DNA from: Flaveria trinervia
Lineage: Eukaryota; Streptophyta; Magnoliopsida; Asterales; Asteraceae
Length of the DNA: 64,000 nucleotides
Assembly (NCBI GenBank): GCA_025506515.1
Contig: CM046442.1
Span: 16,507,187-16,571,186, forward strand
Direction: 5' to 3'
The stretch's first letter is position 1. Every line of letters starts with the position of its first letter. The position numbers and the translations under genes are program-made. Positions 37,861-49,150 of this stretch are shown here, in pieces. The notes beneath the pieces are model-generated. The model had not been told where the DNA came from, searched no databases, and worked only from the letters and a program-made list of their open reading frames with translations.

Positions 37861-38470
37861 TATAAATGAACTTTCTTTTCCTTATGAGATTTCTTCGTCT
37901 GTTTGCCCTTTTTGCACGCAACACAAAAGTCCGGGAGTTGGAAGTTTTTGACATTTACCCCTCTCACAAGATCATTCAGGATCAAGTGATTCATTTTCCT
38001 CGGATTTATGTGTCCCATTCTCCTATGCCAGGAGATGGATTCCTTCTCAGTAGCTTTGGACAAGAAACATTGGAATTCACTATCTGTTGTGGGTGCCTTT
38101 GAGAGATCCAAGACATAAAGATCTTTATATCTTGAAGCTGACATTAGGATCTGATCCTCCAGAATCACGTAGTCCTTCTTTAGAACGTAACACTTCTTGC
38201 TGTCAAAACTACCTTGAATCCTTTATCACAGATTTGAGAAACAGAAAGTAAGTTATTTTGTAATTGTTGGATATAGTTTACCTTATCAAACTTAACTTTC
38301 TCATTTCCCACTTCTCCTTGGGCTGTGATGTACCCGCCTTTGTTTCCAGCAAATGAAACATGCATTCCTTTAATTTGTCTGACATTTGATAAGAGAGCTC
38401 TGTTCCTTGTCATGTGCCTGGATGCTCCGCTATCGACAATCCACGTGTTAGTCTCAGAACTATAACGAAC
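37860..38470 (-). pseudogene. copia protease and GAG-pre-integrase region
   Basis: The protease signature WIVDSGASRHMTRN spans about 38400-38445 and continues into 38180-38413, which has the conserved LQNNLLSVSQICDKGF. The GAG-pre-integrase domain follows at 37860-38168 with SISWHRRMGHINPRKM and CVACKKGKQ, the latter part of the integrase zinc-binding motif. The protease would process the polyprotein. The frame shifts between the two ORFs near 38175. Confidence 0.85.
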
Positions 38471-38552
38471 ACCCTACACATTCAATGAAAACATTAGTTC
38501 ATGTTAGGAACCCAAGCCTTAACCGGCTTGGGTTTCCCTGAGGCATCACATA

Positions 38553-41230
38553 TCACAAACTCAACCCACTAACCCTTTGAGGTAAGATGATCAGATTCTG
38601 TGTGTTCTTATTTTCAGGCACTGAGGAGGTTTTTTCTTTCCATAATCCAAATTTGTGTAAAGACTGTTTGTGATATACAGACGACTGGTTGATGGATTGA
38701 ACTTTGGGTTCACAATCCCTTTTAGGAGGCGTCACTGAGTTCCTCTTAAAAGATCTAGATGTAGATGCAGAAAGTTCAACTTTCTTCCTTGGTGTCTGAT
38801 AATAAGGACAGTGAGACGCTATGTGACCATATTCTCCACAATTATAGCAGGATCTCCTCTTAACTTTACAGTTTATTTGTTTTGGTGGAGATATATTTGT
38901 CACACGGTCAACCTTAGTGTGTTTGGACTGAGGCACTACTTTGTTAGATGTATGAGTTGGTTTTACAAAATTAATTGTTTTACCTGGTTTTACATATTAA
39001 TCTCTTGTTTCCCTGGACTGTGACATGATACACATGATTGAGTAGATTTTATAGTCTTTTTAGGTTCTTGTTTGACTTTGTTTGACCTTGACTTTAACTA
39101 ACCCTTTTAATTCTTTTTCCAGGTTAACACAAGGCATCTTTCCTATTGCCTTTGAAGTGGCCTCCTTTTTTTAGGGTCGGATTCACTTGATTTACTTACG
39201 GAATCCGGATCGCTCACAAGAGGAGTAGACACCACGTGATCCTTGATGGGGTTATTGTTAATTGGTTTACTTTTGGTGTTTATCAAGGTCTCAGGTGGTG
39301 GTGGAACCACTTTGTATCCTAGTCCCTCCCCATTATTTCTCTCTCTTACTAAGTGTTGGACAATGTGTGATGAGCTTGTCCAACTATGCAGTTTTTGTTT
39401 TAATGAATTGACTTCTACTTCTAAAACTGCCTTTTGCTTCTTAGTGTCATCAAGAGAGTTCAGATAGTACCTAATGTATTTGCTTGGTTAAAGGCAACTA
39501 CCTCAGTTTCCCTAAGCTGTTTATTTAATAGGTCTATCTTTTCCTTGTAACTGTGCTCGTTTTGTTTCAATACTCTATTTGCTTCTGTGCACAGTTCCAG
39601 ATCCTTCACTAAGCTATCATTATGATCTAATAGCCTCGCAAATTTTGAATCTATAACTTCTCTAAATTTATTACATTCTAAGCAAGCATGATTATTAAAC
39701 AGTTGGTCAGTGGTACTTACCTGGGATGTTGAAGAAGAATCACCATGAGTTCTGGCTCGGCTGTGTTTGGTTGGTGATTCAGATGATGATGCAGATTTTT
39801 CTTCTTCAGGCAGGTAGTTGACCACATTTGCAGTATCTTCAGAATTTGACATTGCGAGCTCTACTGCTATATCTCCTTCACTTGCAGAATCGTCATCAAT
39901 ATCCTCCACACTAGCTATATTGACTCTCCTGGTGAGACGAACCGAAAGCTCCAGTCCTATCCTTCATCTTCATTAGCAGTTAAGGCTTTTGGATCCTTAC
40001 TTGATGAGTCAACATTACTAGCTGTGGACTTATCTTGACGGTTAAATGACGAGAAGGGATTTCCATTACCTGTCTTCTTTGGTTTTATACACTCCCTCTT
40101 GAAGTGTCCCTTCTCACCGCAGTTGAAACATGTAACCTTTGACTTATCAAACCCAAAGGTTGTGTCTTTTGTTGCAACCAGGTTCTGTCCGGTCTTTTTG
40201 ACAAACTTTTTAGCTCGTCGGACAGCACTTGCCAGAGCCCACATTATGTCCATACGTTCCAACTCCATTTCATCCACCTGCTCATAATCTTTATCTGCCA
40301 GGTGGCAGTTACCTATCTTTCCAGCAATTAATCCATCGTAGGATTGAACCACCGCAGCTAAAAGGTCCATATGTTCTCTGGCCACCTCCACAGTTACATT
40401 CCCGAGGTTGTCGGTTTTCAGCTTTGCTGCATTAGCTTTAGGTATTATATATTGGGTGCTAGAGGACCCTGACATTTCTGATCCTGAAGTTGAGGGTTGT
40501 GCTGGAACTCTGCGCTTGAGATGAAGGCGGTTTGCAATGGTGCTCCAGATGTCTTGACTGAAGGAGTAGTGCAGGATTCTGATCGTAGTTGGCCTTTTGG
40601 GCTCGATACTTCATTCTCAACTCCTTTTCTCTCAGTTTCAGAATGAAGTCATTTATATCTAACTTCGAGAGCATTCCATTCTGTTTGAGATTAGAACAAA
40701 CGAACCCCATTTTTCTGGTAATCCATCAGCAAAGTTGGATACCTTATCTTCCATCGAAGTAACCACTCCATGAGTGTGCATCTCACTCATCAAGTGGTAG
40801 AATCTATCAATCACATCATCGAGGCCTTCTTTTCCATTGAAGAGAAGTTGTCAAACTCCTTCTTCAAGCTTTTTCCTTGATAGCCTTCAGAGAGGCATTC
40901 CCGTCATACCTCTTCTCCAACGCATCCCAAAGTTTCTTGCTTGAGTATACTCCGAATACTGATGGAAAATATCCTTCAGAATAGACTGAGTAAGCAAGGC
41001 GTAGACTTTTTCTCAGCGTTGTGTTTTACCTTCTGTGCATCCGACATGCCACTTAGAGTAAGTTTTACTCCGTCAGCTCCAACTGGCATGTTGTACCCTG
41101 ACTCTATTGCCTCCCACAAATTTGTATCCACTCCATTTAAGTAGATTTCAAAACGTTGCTTCCATTGTGGGTAGTCGTCTAACGTAATAAGTTTTGGGGG
41201 TTTATTGTGAATCCCCACTTCGTTCTCCAA
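38553..41230 (-). pseudogene. copia gag with two zinc knuckles and a coiled-coil segment
   Basis: The ATG at 41230 opens a copia Gag (PPKLITLDDYPQWKQRFEIYL). The frame then breaks near 40976, with more gag at 40459-40710 and 39957-40475, the latter ending in the knuckle CFNCGEKGHFKREC. A further segment at 39460-39909 is acidic and then coiled-coil-like (heptads in KFARLLDHNDSLVKDLEL). A second knuckle, CYNCGEYGHIASHC, lies at 38553-38936. Two knuckles around a coiled coil make this Gag longer than in simple Tnt1-like elements. Frames change at least four times, so no intact Gag is made. Confidence 0.85.
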
Positions 41231-41327
41231 CAGCAGTAGATTCTAAATACGTATATCTCTACTTGCTGTGTATGCTGAAAACTAATCCTCTATTACACTT
41301 GACTTTACTATTTGACAAGCTGCTGAT

Positions 41328-41575
41328 GGGTGCGAATGAAGGTATGCGATTGGGCTTATTCGGGCGATTGAACAAGTGCGGATGGGATAATCGTGCGACT
41401 AAGCAAATGCGGATGAGGCAGTCGTCCGAATAAACTACTACGGTTGAGCGGTCCGAATGAAGATCTCAGTCCTACGAATGAGGGTACGAATGAGTTCCAT
41501 CGTGCGGTTGAAGGATGCGTATGAACTCAGTCGTGCGATTGAGCCAATCGTGCGACTGAACCTGCTGAAGTTTGA
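41328..41575 (-). other. word cassette in the copia leader
   Basis: CAATCGTGCGACTG-type words between the 5' LTR and the gag ATG, in the same style as the LTR cassettes. Confidence 0.7.
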
Positions 41576-41784
41576 TAATTCGTAGGTTAAAATTGTTTTG
41601 GCCGTAAAAAGTCGAATTTTATCAAACCCTAATAGCCGTATGCCGGAAAAACTATAGTTTTCCATCAGGAAACTTCCAAGACTCCGTTAGACACAAAAGA
41701 TTGCGTTTTTGATGCAAAAACACAATTTTGTATCAAACCGATTGAATAAACACGTAATCAAGTGCCTATAGCTCTGATACCACT

Positions 41785-42528
41785 TGTTAGGATCTGGTAT
41801 TTAACCAAACACCAACTGATTAACATGTTAAACCAAACCAAATAGTGCGGGATCCTATTTGATTGGCGATCCAATCAGTGAGAACGCATGTAAACATAAT
41901 AACGAATTGAATCTAACGTCAAGAATCCATTAGGAATCGATCTGCAACGTTCTATGAACTTGGAGTACGAACTTAGAGGCTTCTGGACGGTTAGGGTACG
42001 TCTGGAGTCGAAGTGGATTCAATGCTTACGTTTTTCCACGAATTAGGTGGTATTTATAGGTTAGGGTTGCTCATTTGGGCGACTGAACCATTGGCATAGT
42101 TCATTCGTGCGATTGAGACATACGGTTGATCCATTCGCACGGGTGAGTGTTCAGTCATGCGACTGAGTCAGACACATGAAGTTGTTAAGGCGTATGAACT
42201 ATTTAGGCGCATGGACACTCAGTCGCATGGCCATTCGGGTGCATGACCACTGTTGGGGTGCATGGTCCAGTCGGACGCATGAGAACTTCACTTCACCAAG
42301 TTTGAGTGTATTCAATAGTATAACATTATGCATAACACTTCAAACAATCACAAACCTATATAATCAAGTCAATATGCGTTAAACAACTCATTAATGAAAT
42401 ATTAAACATTATAAACACAATCAAACATTTTTATTTCATTAAGTAACCGTACAATTAAAATTACATAAGCGTAAGACAATACAAAGATATTACATTAAGA
42501 TCAGAAACTAGGGACACATGTATCAACA
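41785..42528 (-). repeat. 5' LTR of the copia element
   Basis: 744 bp, near-identical to the 3' LTR. The cassette is at about 42065-42285 and the TATA box on the minus strand at 42051-42059. Confidence 0.9.
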
Positions 42529-42604
42529 AACTCCCCCTTGGACCTAGATTCATCTATTGTCTTACCTTCTTCATAACCTCTTCGTACTTCTTGTACTTTG
42601 CTGT

Positions 42605-43329
42605 ACCAAACACCAACTGATTAATGTGTTAAACCAAACCAAATAGTGCGAAATCCTATTTGATTGGCGATCCAATCAGTGAGAACACACGTAAACACAA
42701 TAACGAATTGAATCTAACGTCAAGAATCGATTAGGAATCGATCTGCAGCGTTCTATGAACTTGGAGTACGAACTTAGAGGCTTCTAGACGGCTAGGGTAC
42801 GTCTGGAGTCGAAGTGGATTCAATGCTTACGTTTTTCCACGAATTAGGTGGTATTTATAGGTTAGGGTCGCTCATTCGGGCGACTGAACCATTGGCATGG
42901 TTCATTCGTGCGATCGAGACATGCGGTTGATCTATTCGCACGGTTGAGTGTTCAGTCGTGCGACTGAGTCAGACGCATGAAGTTGTTCAGGCGTATGAAC
43001 TATTTAGGCGCATGGACACTCAGTCGCATGGCCATTCGGACACATGACCACTGTTGGGGCGCATGGTCCAGTCGGACGCATGAGAACTTGACTTCACCAA
43101 GTTTGAGTGTATTCAATAGTATAACATAATGCATAACACTTCAAACAATCACAAACCTATATAATCAAGTCAATATGCGTTAAACAACTCATTAATGAAA
43201 TATTAAACATTATAAACACAATCTAACATTTTTATTTCATTAAGTACCCATACAATTACAATTACATAAGCGTAAGACAATACAAAGATATTACATTAAG
43301 ATCAGAAACTAGGGACACATGTATCAACA
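42605..43329 (-). repeat. extra, 5'-clipped LTR copy joined through a 76-bp interior remnant
   Basis: Matches the other LTRs from ACCAAACACC onward but lacks the first 20 or so bases (TGTTAGGATCTGGTATTTA). The 42529-42604 piece repeats interior sequence found next to the 3' LTR at 26610 onward. This is the expected product of recombination or tandem insertion followed by deletion of nearly a whole second element. TATA at 42852-42860 (-). Confidence 0.88.
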
Positions 43330-43583
43330 ATATGCTCCCACTTCCATTCCGGTATGTCCAAAGGTTGAATCTTCCTATATGGCTTCTGGTGCTCGGCCTT
43401 CACCTGCGAGCAAGTAAGGCACTTACTCACATACTCCACCACATCGCGCTTCATACCCGGCCACCAATAATCCTTCTTCATATCTTGATACATTTTTGTG
43501 GCACCAGGGTGAATGGAGTATCGAGTCTTGTGAGCTTCATCTATTATCTTCACTCGTAGATCCCCAAAACAAGGAATCCACAC
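43330..43583 (-). pseudogene. gypsy element A integrase, N-terminal zinc-binding part
   Basis: The HHCC domain is visible (HKTRYSIHPGATKMY, then CLTCSQVKAEH) and leads into EWKWEHI at the start of the catalytic core. The frame is cut there by the copia insertion; the core resumes at 25878 with the matching next codons for ITMDF. Confidence 0.88.
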
Positions 43584-43741
43584 TCATCCAAATCGGGTTT
43601 TAACACCAAGTGTGTTTTCACCCAATTCCCCAACCAGACCTCTCATCCTTTTAGAGTTAAGAGGATCTTCTTTCAGTACCTCATCTTGAAACTCTTGGAC
43701 TTGCTTCATCACATCGGAGGTCATGATTAGTTGATATGCTT

Positions 43742-45280
43742 TCACCCGAATTGGCTCGGGCCTCTCCTTTCGGCTAAGAGCCTCAGCCACCACGTTGGCT
43801 TTGCCGGATGATAGTGGATCTCGCAATCATAATCTTTTGTGAGCTCCAACCACCTCCTCTGCCTCATGTTCAGATCTTTTTGCTCGAAGAAGTACTTCAA
43901 GCTCTTGTGGTCAGTGAAAATGGTGCACTTTGTCTCGTAGAGATAGTGCCTCCAAATCTTCAATGCAAAGACTATGGCTGCTAGCTCCAAGTCATGTGTG
44001 GGATAATTGACCTCATGAACTTTCAACTGTCAGGATGCATAGGCTATAACCTTCCCTCTCTGCAATAGCACGCACCCCAACCCTGAGTAGGAAGCATCTG
44101 AATAAACCACCAAATTCTCGCTTCCTTCAGGTAATGACAGAACAGGAGCTTGAGTCAACCTTGCCTTTAACTCCTCGAATGCTTGCTCTTGAGCTTGACC
44201 CCATATAAACTTTACATCCTTTCGGGTCAACTTGGTAAGTGGAGAAGCGATCTTGGAAAAGTTTTGAATTAACCTTCGATAATATCCCGCCAACCCCAAG
44301 AAACTACGAATCTTGGATGGCATTTTTGGAGACTTCCATTGCATCTCTGCCTCCACCTTTGCGGGGTCTACCATAATCCCATCAGGATTCACCACATGAC
44401 CCAAGAATTGAACTTCGTGCAACCAGAACGCGCACTTGGAGAATTTGGCATACAACTTCTCCCTTCTTAATGTCTCCAACACCTCCCGAATGTGACCGGC
44501 ATGCTTTTCTTCGCTCTTCGAGTAGATCAGAATATCATCAATGAACACAATCACTGATCTATCCAACATAGGCCGGCACACCCGATTCATCAAATCCATA
44601 AAGGCAGCTGGCACGTTAGTTAGACCAAAAGACATAACGAGGAACTCGTAGTGTCCATAACGCGTACGGAAAGCTGTCTTAGGAATGTCTTGTTCCTTCA
44701 CCTTCAATTGATGGTAGCCAGATCGTAGATATATTCTCGAGAACCAACTGGCACTTTGGAGCTGGTCAAACAAGTCATCAATCCTTGGTAACGGGTACCG
44801 ATTCTTCACCGTCAACTTGTTCAGCTCTCGGTAGTCGATGCACATTCGCATACTTCTGTCCTTTTTCTTTACAAACCATACCGGAGCACCCCACGGACAG
44901 ATACTTGGTTGAATGAATCCCTTATCCATCAACTCCTGTAATTGGCTCATGAGTTCCTTCATCTTAGTAGGAGCTAATTGATATGGTGCTTTGGCAACGG
45001 GTTGAGCACCGGGTATCAAATCAATTTGGAAGTCAATCTCGCGATCCGGTGGCACGCTGGGTAAGTCTTCCGGGAATACGTCCTGAAAGTCACACACCCC
45101 TGGTACCTTGGATAATTGCGGTACCAACGCATCCACATCTTTCACGTATGCCAAGTAGGCACTACATCCACGTCTCATGCACTTCCCCGCCACCGCCATC
45201 GAAATCATCTTCGGGATCGTAGTAACGCGATCTCCATGAATCGTAACCAAACTCCCATCGAGCGCAACTAATCGAATCAT
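43742..45280 (-). pseudogene. gypsy element A reverse transcriptase and RNase H
   Basis: A 416-codon open frame (44030-45280) spans the RT domain, with YPLPRIDDLFDQL, SGYHQLKV and the catalytic VFIDDILIYSKS. It ends in a TGA where the family has Arg (YAS*QLKVHE), compatible with a CGA to TGA change. RNase H continues in the same register at 43742-44026 with LELAAIVFALKIWRHYLY and TDHKSLKYFF, then shifts frame near 43826 in the ALSRK region. RT is almost intact, so the element is decayed but not ancient. Confidence 0.9.
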
Positions 45281-45289
45281 CTTCTTACG

Positions 45290-45600
45290 ACATACAATGT
45301 TTGCTTCATAGGTTGCTAATCAATCCATCCCTAGTACTACATCAAATCCACCTAGGGGCATCATGTGTAACCTAGCAGCAAACCTATGACCTTCTAGTTC
45401 TATAGTACAGTCCTCTATCACATCAGTAATTCTCGTGGACTTGCCAATAGCGGTTTCTACATCGAATGGTTCACTGACATTTCTACTACTAATCGGAAAC
45501 TTAGCACAAATTAGTGGAAATAAAATTCCTACTAGCACCGGAATCAAACAATACAAAGGCACAAGTTAGGTTTACTAGAAACATACCTGACACAACATCG
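45290..45600 (-). pseudogene. gypsy element A aspartic protease
   Basis: Reading on from gag on the minus strand, the active-site signature DSGASRNFIS is visible near 45530, followed by an in-frame TAA. The conserved C-terminal word FDVVLGMD lies at 45320-45345. The enzyme would cut the Gag-Pol precursor. The frame is broken between the two motifs and again before RT. Confidence 0.75.
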
Positions 45601-45625
45601 GAATCAGCTCTGGCCTCCTCCCAGG

Positions 45626-46847
45626 TCATGGTGTAAGCTCTAGCACCTGCCTCTGCCCTCCTTCCTCTGGCTTCTTCTTCTCCGCTCCAGAGCTCTCCGC
45701 CCTCGGCTTCTTACAGTCTCTAGCGATGTGGCCAGGCTTGCCACACCTGAAGCATACATTCATTTCCATCCTGCACTCACCAGTATGCTCCCGTCCACAT
45801 TTGCCACACCTTCTTAGCCCTGATCTTGACGACACCCCACGGTCGTCCACCTTCACCTTCTTCTTGTTTGGAGTAAAACCACCATGTCCAAACCTCTTCC
45901 CATTCCAGTTCTTACCATCCCAACTCCTCTTCTTTACCTCCACCACGGTCTCCCCTCGCTCATCATACAGCCTGCCCGCCAAATCCACCACCGATCGAAA
46001 GGTACCTGGCTGAGCAGCAATCAGGTGCCTGCGAATGTCAGCCAGCAGTCCTTGGATGTACCTCTTGATCTTCCTTGATACCGGCATCACCTGATCCGGC
46101 ACCAGCCTCGGCATCTCATTGAATTTAGTGGTGTACTGCTGGTGGGTCATGGTTCCCGCTTCAAGTTGCAAGAACTCCCTCTCAACCTTGTCCATCCCCT
46201 AGTAAGGACAAAACGCCTTAATAACCAACTTCTTAAACTCCTCCCATTGCATCTTCCTGATGGCTCTGGCACCCTTAGCTTGGACAACATTGTCCCACCA
46301 ACACAGCGCTGAATCAACGAAAGAGTGAGTTGCGAACTTAACCTTCTGGTCTTCACGACACTCACTAATTTCCAAGACGGCTTCCATCTCCCTCACCCAG
46401 CGGTGAGTGGCAGCAACATTCCCATTGCCATCGAAGGTCGGGGACTTACACCTTGGAATGCCCCATAACTGCATCCTCCATTGCTGCCCCCACTACATCA
46501 TCCTCCTCTTCATTAGACAACACAACCTCAGGCTCTCGTTGTTCCTCCTCCCTTCTGCTTCCCTTGCCCGTTGATCCATTTCTATTCTCCTTCTCCTTCC
46601 TCTCCTCGCCTCTCACAGCCCTGATGACTTCAGTCACTACAGACGGTAAGACTGTCTGCATGACCTGGTGTACCTCATCAGCAATTGCCTCCCTAGCTGA
46701 GGCATTCAAGCTAGCATTCTCGTTCTCTTCGCTCCGACCATGGACCTCAGGGTTCTCATGGGTTGTCTCAGGAGCCTTAGCACTACTCCTAGTCACCCGT
46801 GGACGGCCTCTGCCTCTAAGAGCCTTGGAAGATTTTCGTCCAGCCAT
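45626..46847 (-). pseudogene. gypsy element A gag
   Basis: Gag forms the virus-like particle and packages element RNA. The ATG at 46847 opens a charged, low-complexity N-terminus (46446-46847). A frame change leads into the retrotransposon gag core at 46199-46474 (words CWWDNVVQAKG and WEEFKKLVIKAFCPY). An in-frame TAG at 46199-46201 separates it from the remainder (45626-46195), which ends with zinc-binding motifs including CFRCGKPGHIARDC, the CCHC knuckle that binds RNA. With one frameshift and one nonsense codon, this copy cannot make full-length Gag. Confidence 0.87.
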
Positions 46848-47200
46848 TCTTTAACACGCTATAAGATTCAAACACTAACACGGTCATTCAAGGTAACACT
46901 CAGTTTATGTCAAGTATAGTAAGTCCCTAATTACAGTGGCCAGTTGTGATTAGCCACTTACTTTAATCTTCATACCCTAAGCATTTCCTATCCTGACTTA
47001 ATCAGTATCTAAATCTACTAAGAGCACATAAATCAAATAGCATGCGCACATAATACCGGTTATCATTAAGAAAAGACATACCTGATGGCACGTAGCTACT
47101 CGGGCTGACATCCTTCCATTTGTCCCATTTTCAGTTTAAGTTTAGGTTTTAAAAATTTTATTTAACCCAATTCTCTTAAACTTTGGCTCTGATACCAACT

Positions 47201-49150
47201 TGTAAGGCCCCGTTCCCAGAGACCCCACAGTTGGTCAACCACAACATTTAATACATTATATATTATAAATATACAAACTCAAGCAGCGGAATTATTATTA
47301 CAAAAGCCATTTATTTCTTTTTAAAACACAATTGTTGTGCAATACACTATTGTTTGACTGATTACAAAAGAATTGTTTAATTGCATTACAAAACAACAGC
47401 AATATGAAATACGAATGGATGTCAGTCTTTCCCTGCCGAGTAGCTTCACCCTCGTGCCATCCTCAACAATAATTACCTGCCAACTGAAAATGTATAAAAG
47501 TCAGCGTTGCGGAGTGACTCCTAGTTTTAAAAGTAATAAAATACACTCTATATGTTTTATATGAAAAATACTCTTTGTGTGAAATACAACTTTTTTACTT
47601 TGTATGCGAGCACGCATTAACTATATGAACAGATACTATTCGTTCTCTTTACTGTATGCTTGTTTACTTTGTATTCTTTTATCTTTATCTTTCACTATCT
47701 GTATGGACCATTGAGCAATACCCTAAACTGTATGCGCGGTGAAAACTGGTGATGGGCCATCTATATCCCTTAAAAGGGTTCTGTTTACTGTATACAAGGC
47801 CGACCCAATCACCTAGGGTACGCTGCAAAGGTCCTGCCAATCTCAATTGACTGGTCCTATGTGTATAATAGGGTAGCTAACCCACAACACAGTTGAGCTA
47901 ACGACAACATGGTCGTGTACCTCCTGTAAGCTTGCAAGACTTGTTAACATTTTATTAATGTTCCTCTTCTCTTCTTTGTTGCTCTTTCTCTTTATTATTA
48001 CAATATACTTTACGTTACGATAATAAACATACCACGTAAAGTCACACACTATAAGTAATAATAATAGCAATAATAATAAGGAACAATCATAAGGCAATCA
48101 TAAAACAATCATAATCATGCATGAAACCCATCATTAATAAACCCTAGTCAAACCTCATTCAAAACCCTAAGAGCACAAACTCCCATTTGGTCGCATGAAC
48201 CCATCATTAATAAACCCTAGCTATTTTAACACTTAGGCGCATGAACCATTCAGGCGCATGGACACTATTCAGGCGTATGGCCCATTTGGTCGCATGGACA
48301 CTTAGACGCATGGGTTTATTCGGGCGTATGGAAACTTAGGCGCATGGGAATATTCAGACGCATGGGTACTATTGGGGTGCATGGCCCTACACTTAGTCGT
48401 CCGACTGATATTTCTAGGCGCATGGACTATTGTTCAGGCGTATGGGTTACACTTAAATTCTTCTAAGGCATTCTCAGGCCCATGAGCCTTATCGTGGCGC
48501 ATGAACCTTCTGTAACATGTTTTTAGGATGTTTTCAAACCCAATCATCAAATCTATCTGTTCTAAGCTTACCAAGGCTATTCTAAACATGAACAACCTAT
48601 AAGCATCCAAGAATCATCATCCAACATGCATAATACATACGGGTATACATACATAAACATTTGAAAATTGTTTTAATACATTTTTAGCCCCAAAAGAGTT
48701 TAAAACAAGTAAAAACCAGGGTCTAGAACTCACCAGGTACAACTTGGGTGTTTCTTCCTTCTAACCCGCTTGCAAATGAGTTCAAACACCTAAAAACACA
48801 CCAAAACACACACACACGGACACACACACAAGCATATAAGCACATAAGCATGTAACCGAGAAAAAACCCCAAGATGAACACTTAAAATTCCGAATTCTTA
48901 CCTTGAATTCAATTCTTTTCTTCTTCTTCTTCTTTAACCGAGAGTGTTTCTCTGCTCTCTCTCTCTCTCTAATCCGAAGTGAAGAAAGGGTGATGGGAAG
49001 TGAGGTTGGGCGGCCATGCCCACCTTTACACCAACTTTTGTACTTTTATCCCCATTTACATTTTTAACCCCTCCACTTGGGCTTATTGATGTTTCCTTCT
49101 TTTATTCTTCATTTATTATTCTTATTTTAAAAGAATAACCGGGTGTTACA
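47201..49150 (-). repeat. 5' LTR of gypsy element A
   Basis: 1950 bp, highly similar to 22789-24787. The primer-binding site lies just outside it at its low-coordinate edge. The cassette at 48185-48510 has lost about 100 bp relative to the partner, replaced by a short duplication of nearby sequence (CCCATCATTAATAAACCCTA). Confidence 0.9.

Larger units (their letters stand above)
25879..43329 (-). mobile_element. Ty1/copia retrotransposon with extra 3' gene and a third, partial LTR
   Basis: Inserted in the gypsy integrase. Full LTRs are 25879-26609 (3') and 41785-42528 (5'). A third copy lies at about 42605-43329, after a 76-bp piece that matches the interior next to the 3' LTR, so the right end is LTR-remnant-LTR. 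Target duplications are ATGTG (25874-25878) and ATATG (43330-43334), one mismatch. Minus-strand order is gag, protease, integrase, RT, RNase H, long spacer (with a solo LTR), internal promoter, extra ORFs. The primer-binding site is at about 41769-41781; the purine tract AAGGGGGAGTT is at 26610-26621. Confidence 0.92.
22789..49150 (-). mobile_element. Ty3/gypsy retrotransposon, probably chromovirus (Tekay-like), interrupted by a copia element
   Basis: The LTRs at 22789-24787 and 47201-49150 start TGTA(T/A)GGC and end GGGTGTTACA, and a perfect CTTTT duplication lies at 22784-22788 and 49151-49155. Genes read on the minus strand in the order gag, protease, RT, RNase H, integrase. The primer-binding site (TGGTATCAGAGCC on the minus strand) lies at about 47180-47198 and the purine tract (AAGGGGGTAGACT) at about 24788-24805. 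About 17.5 kb of the length is the copia insertion at 25879-43329. The HPTFHVSHLRKCL tail after integrase suggests the Tekay branch; that placement is inference. Confidence 0.93.

Noticed and set aside
22789..49150. Integrated pararetrovirus or retrovirus with envelope
   Set aside because: Gene order, Met-tRNA primer sites, 5-bp duplications and domain types fit plant Ty3/gypsy and Ty1/copia elements; no viral movement or coat protein was seen.
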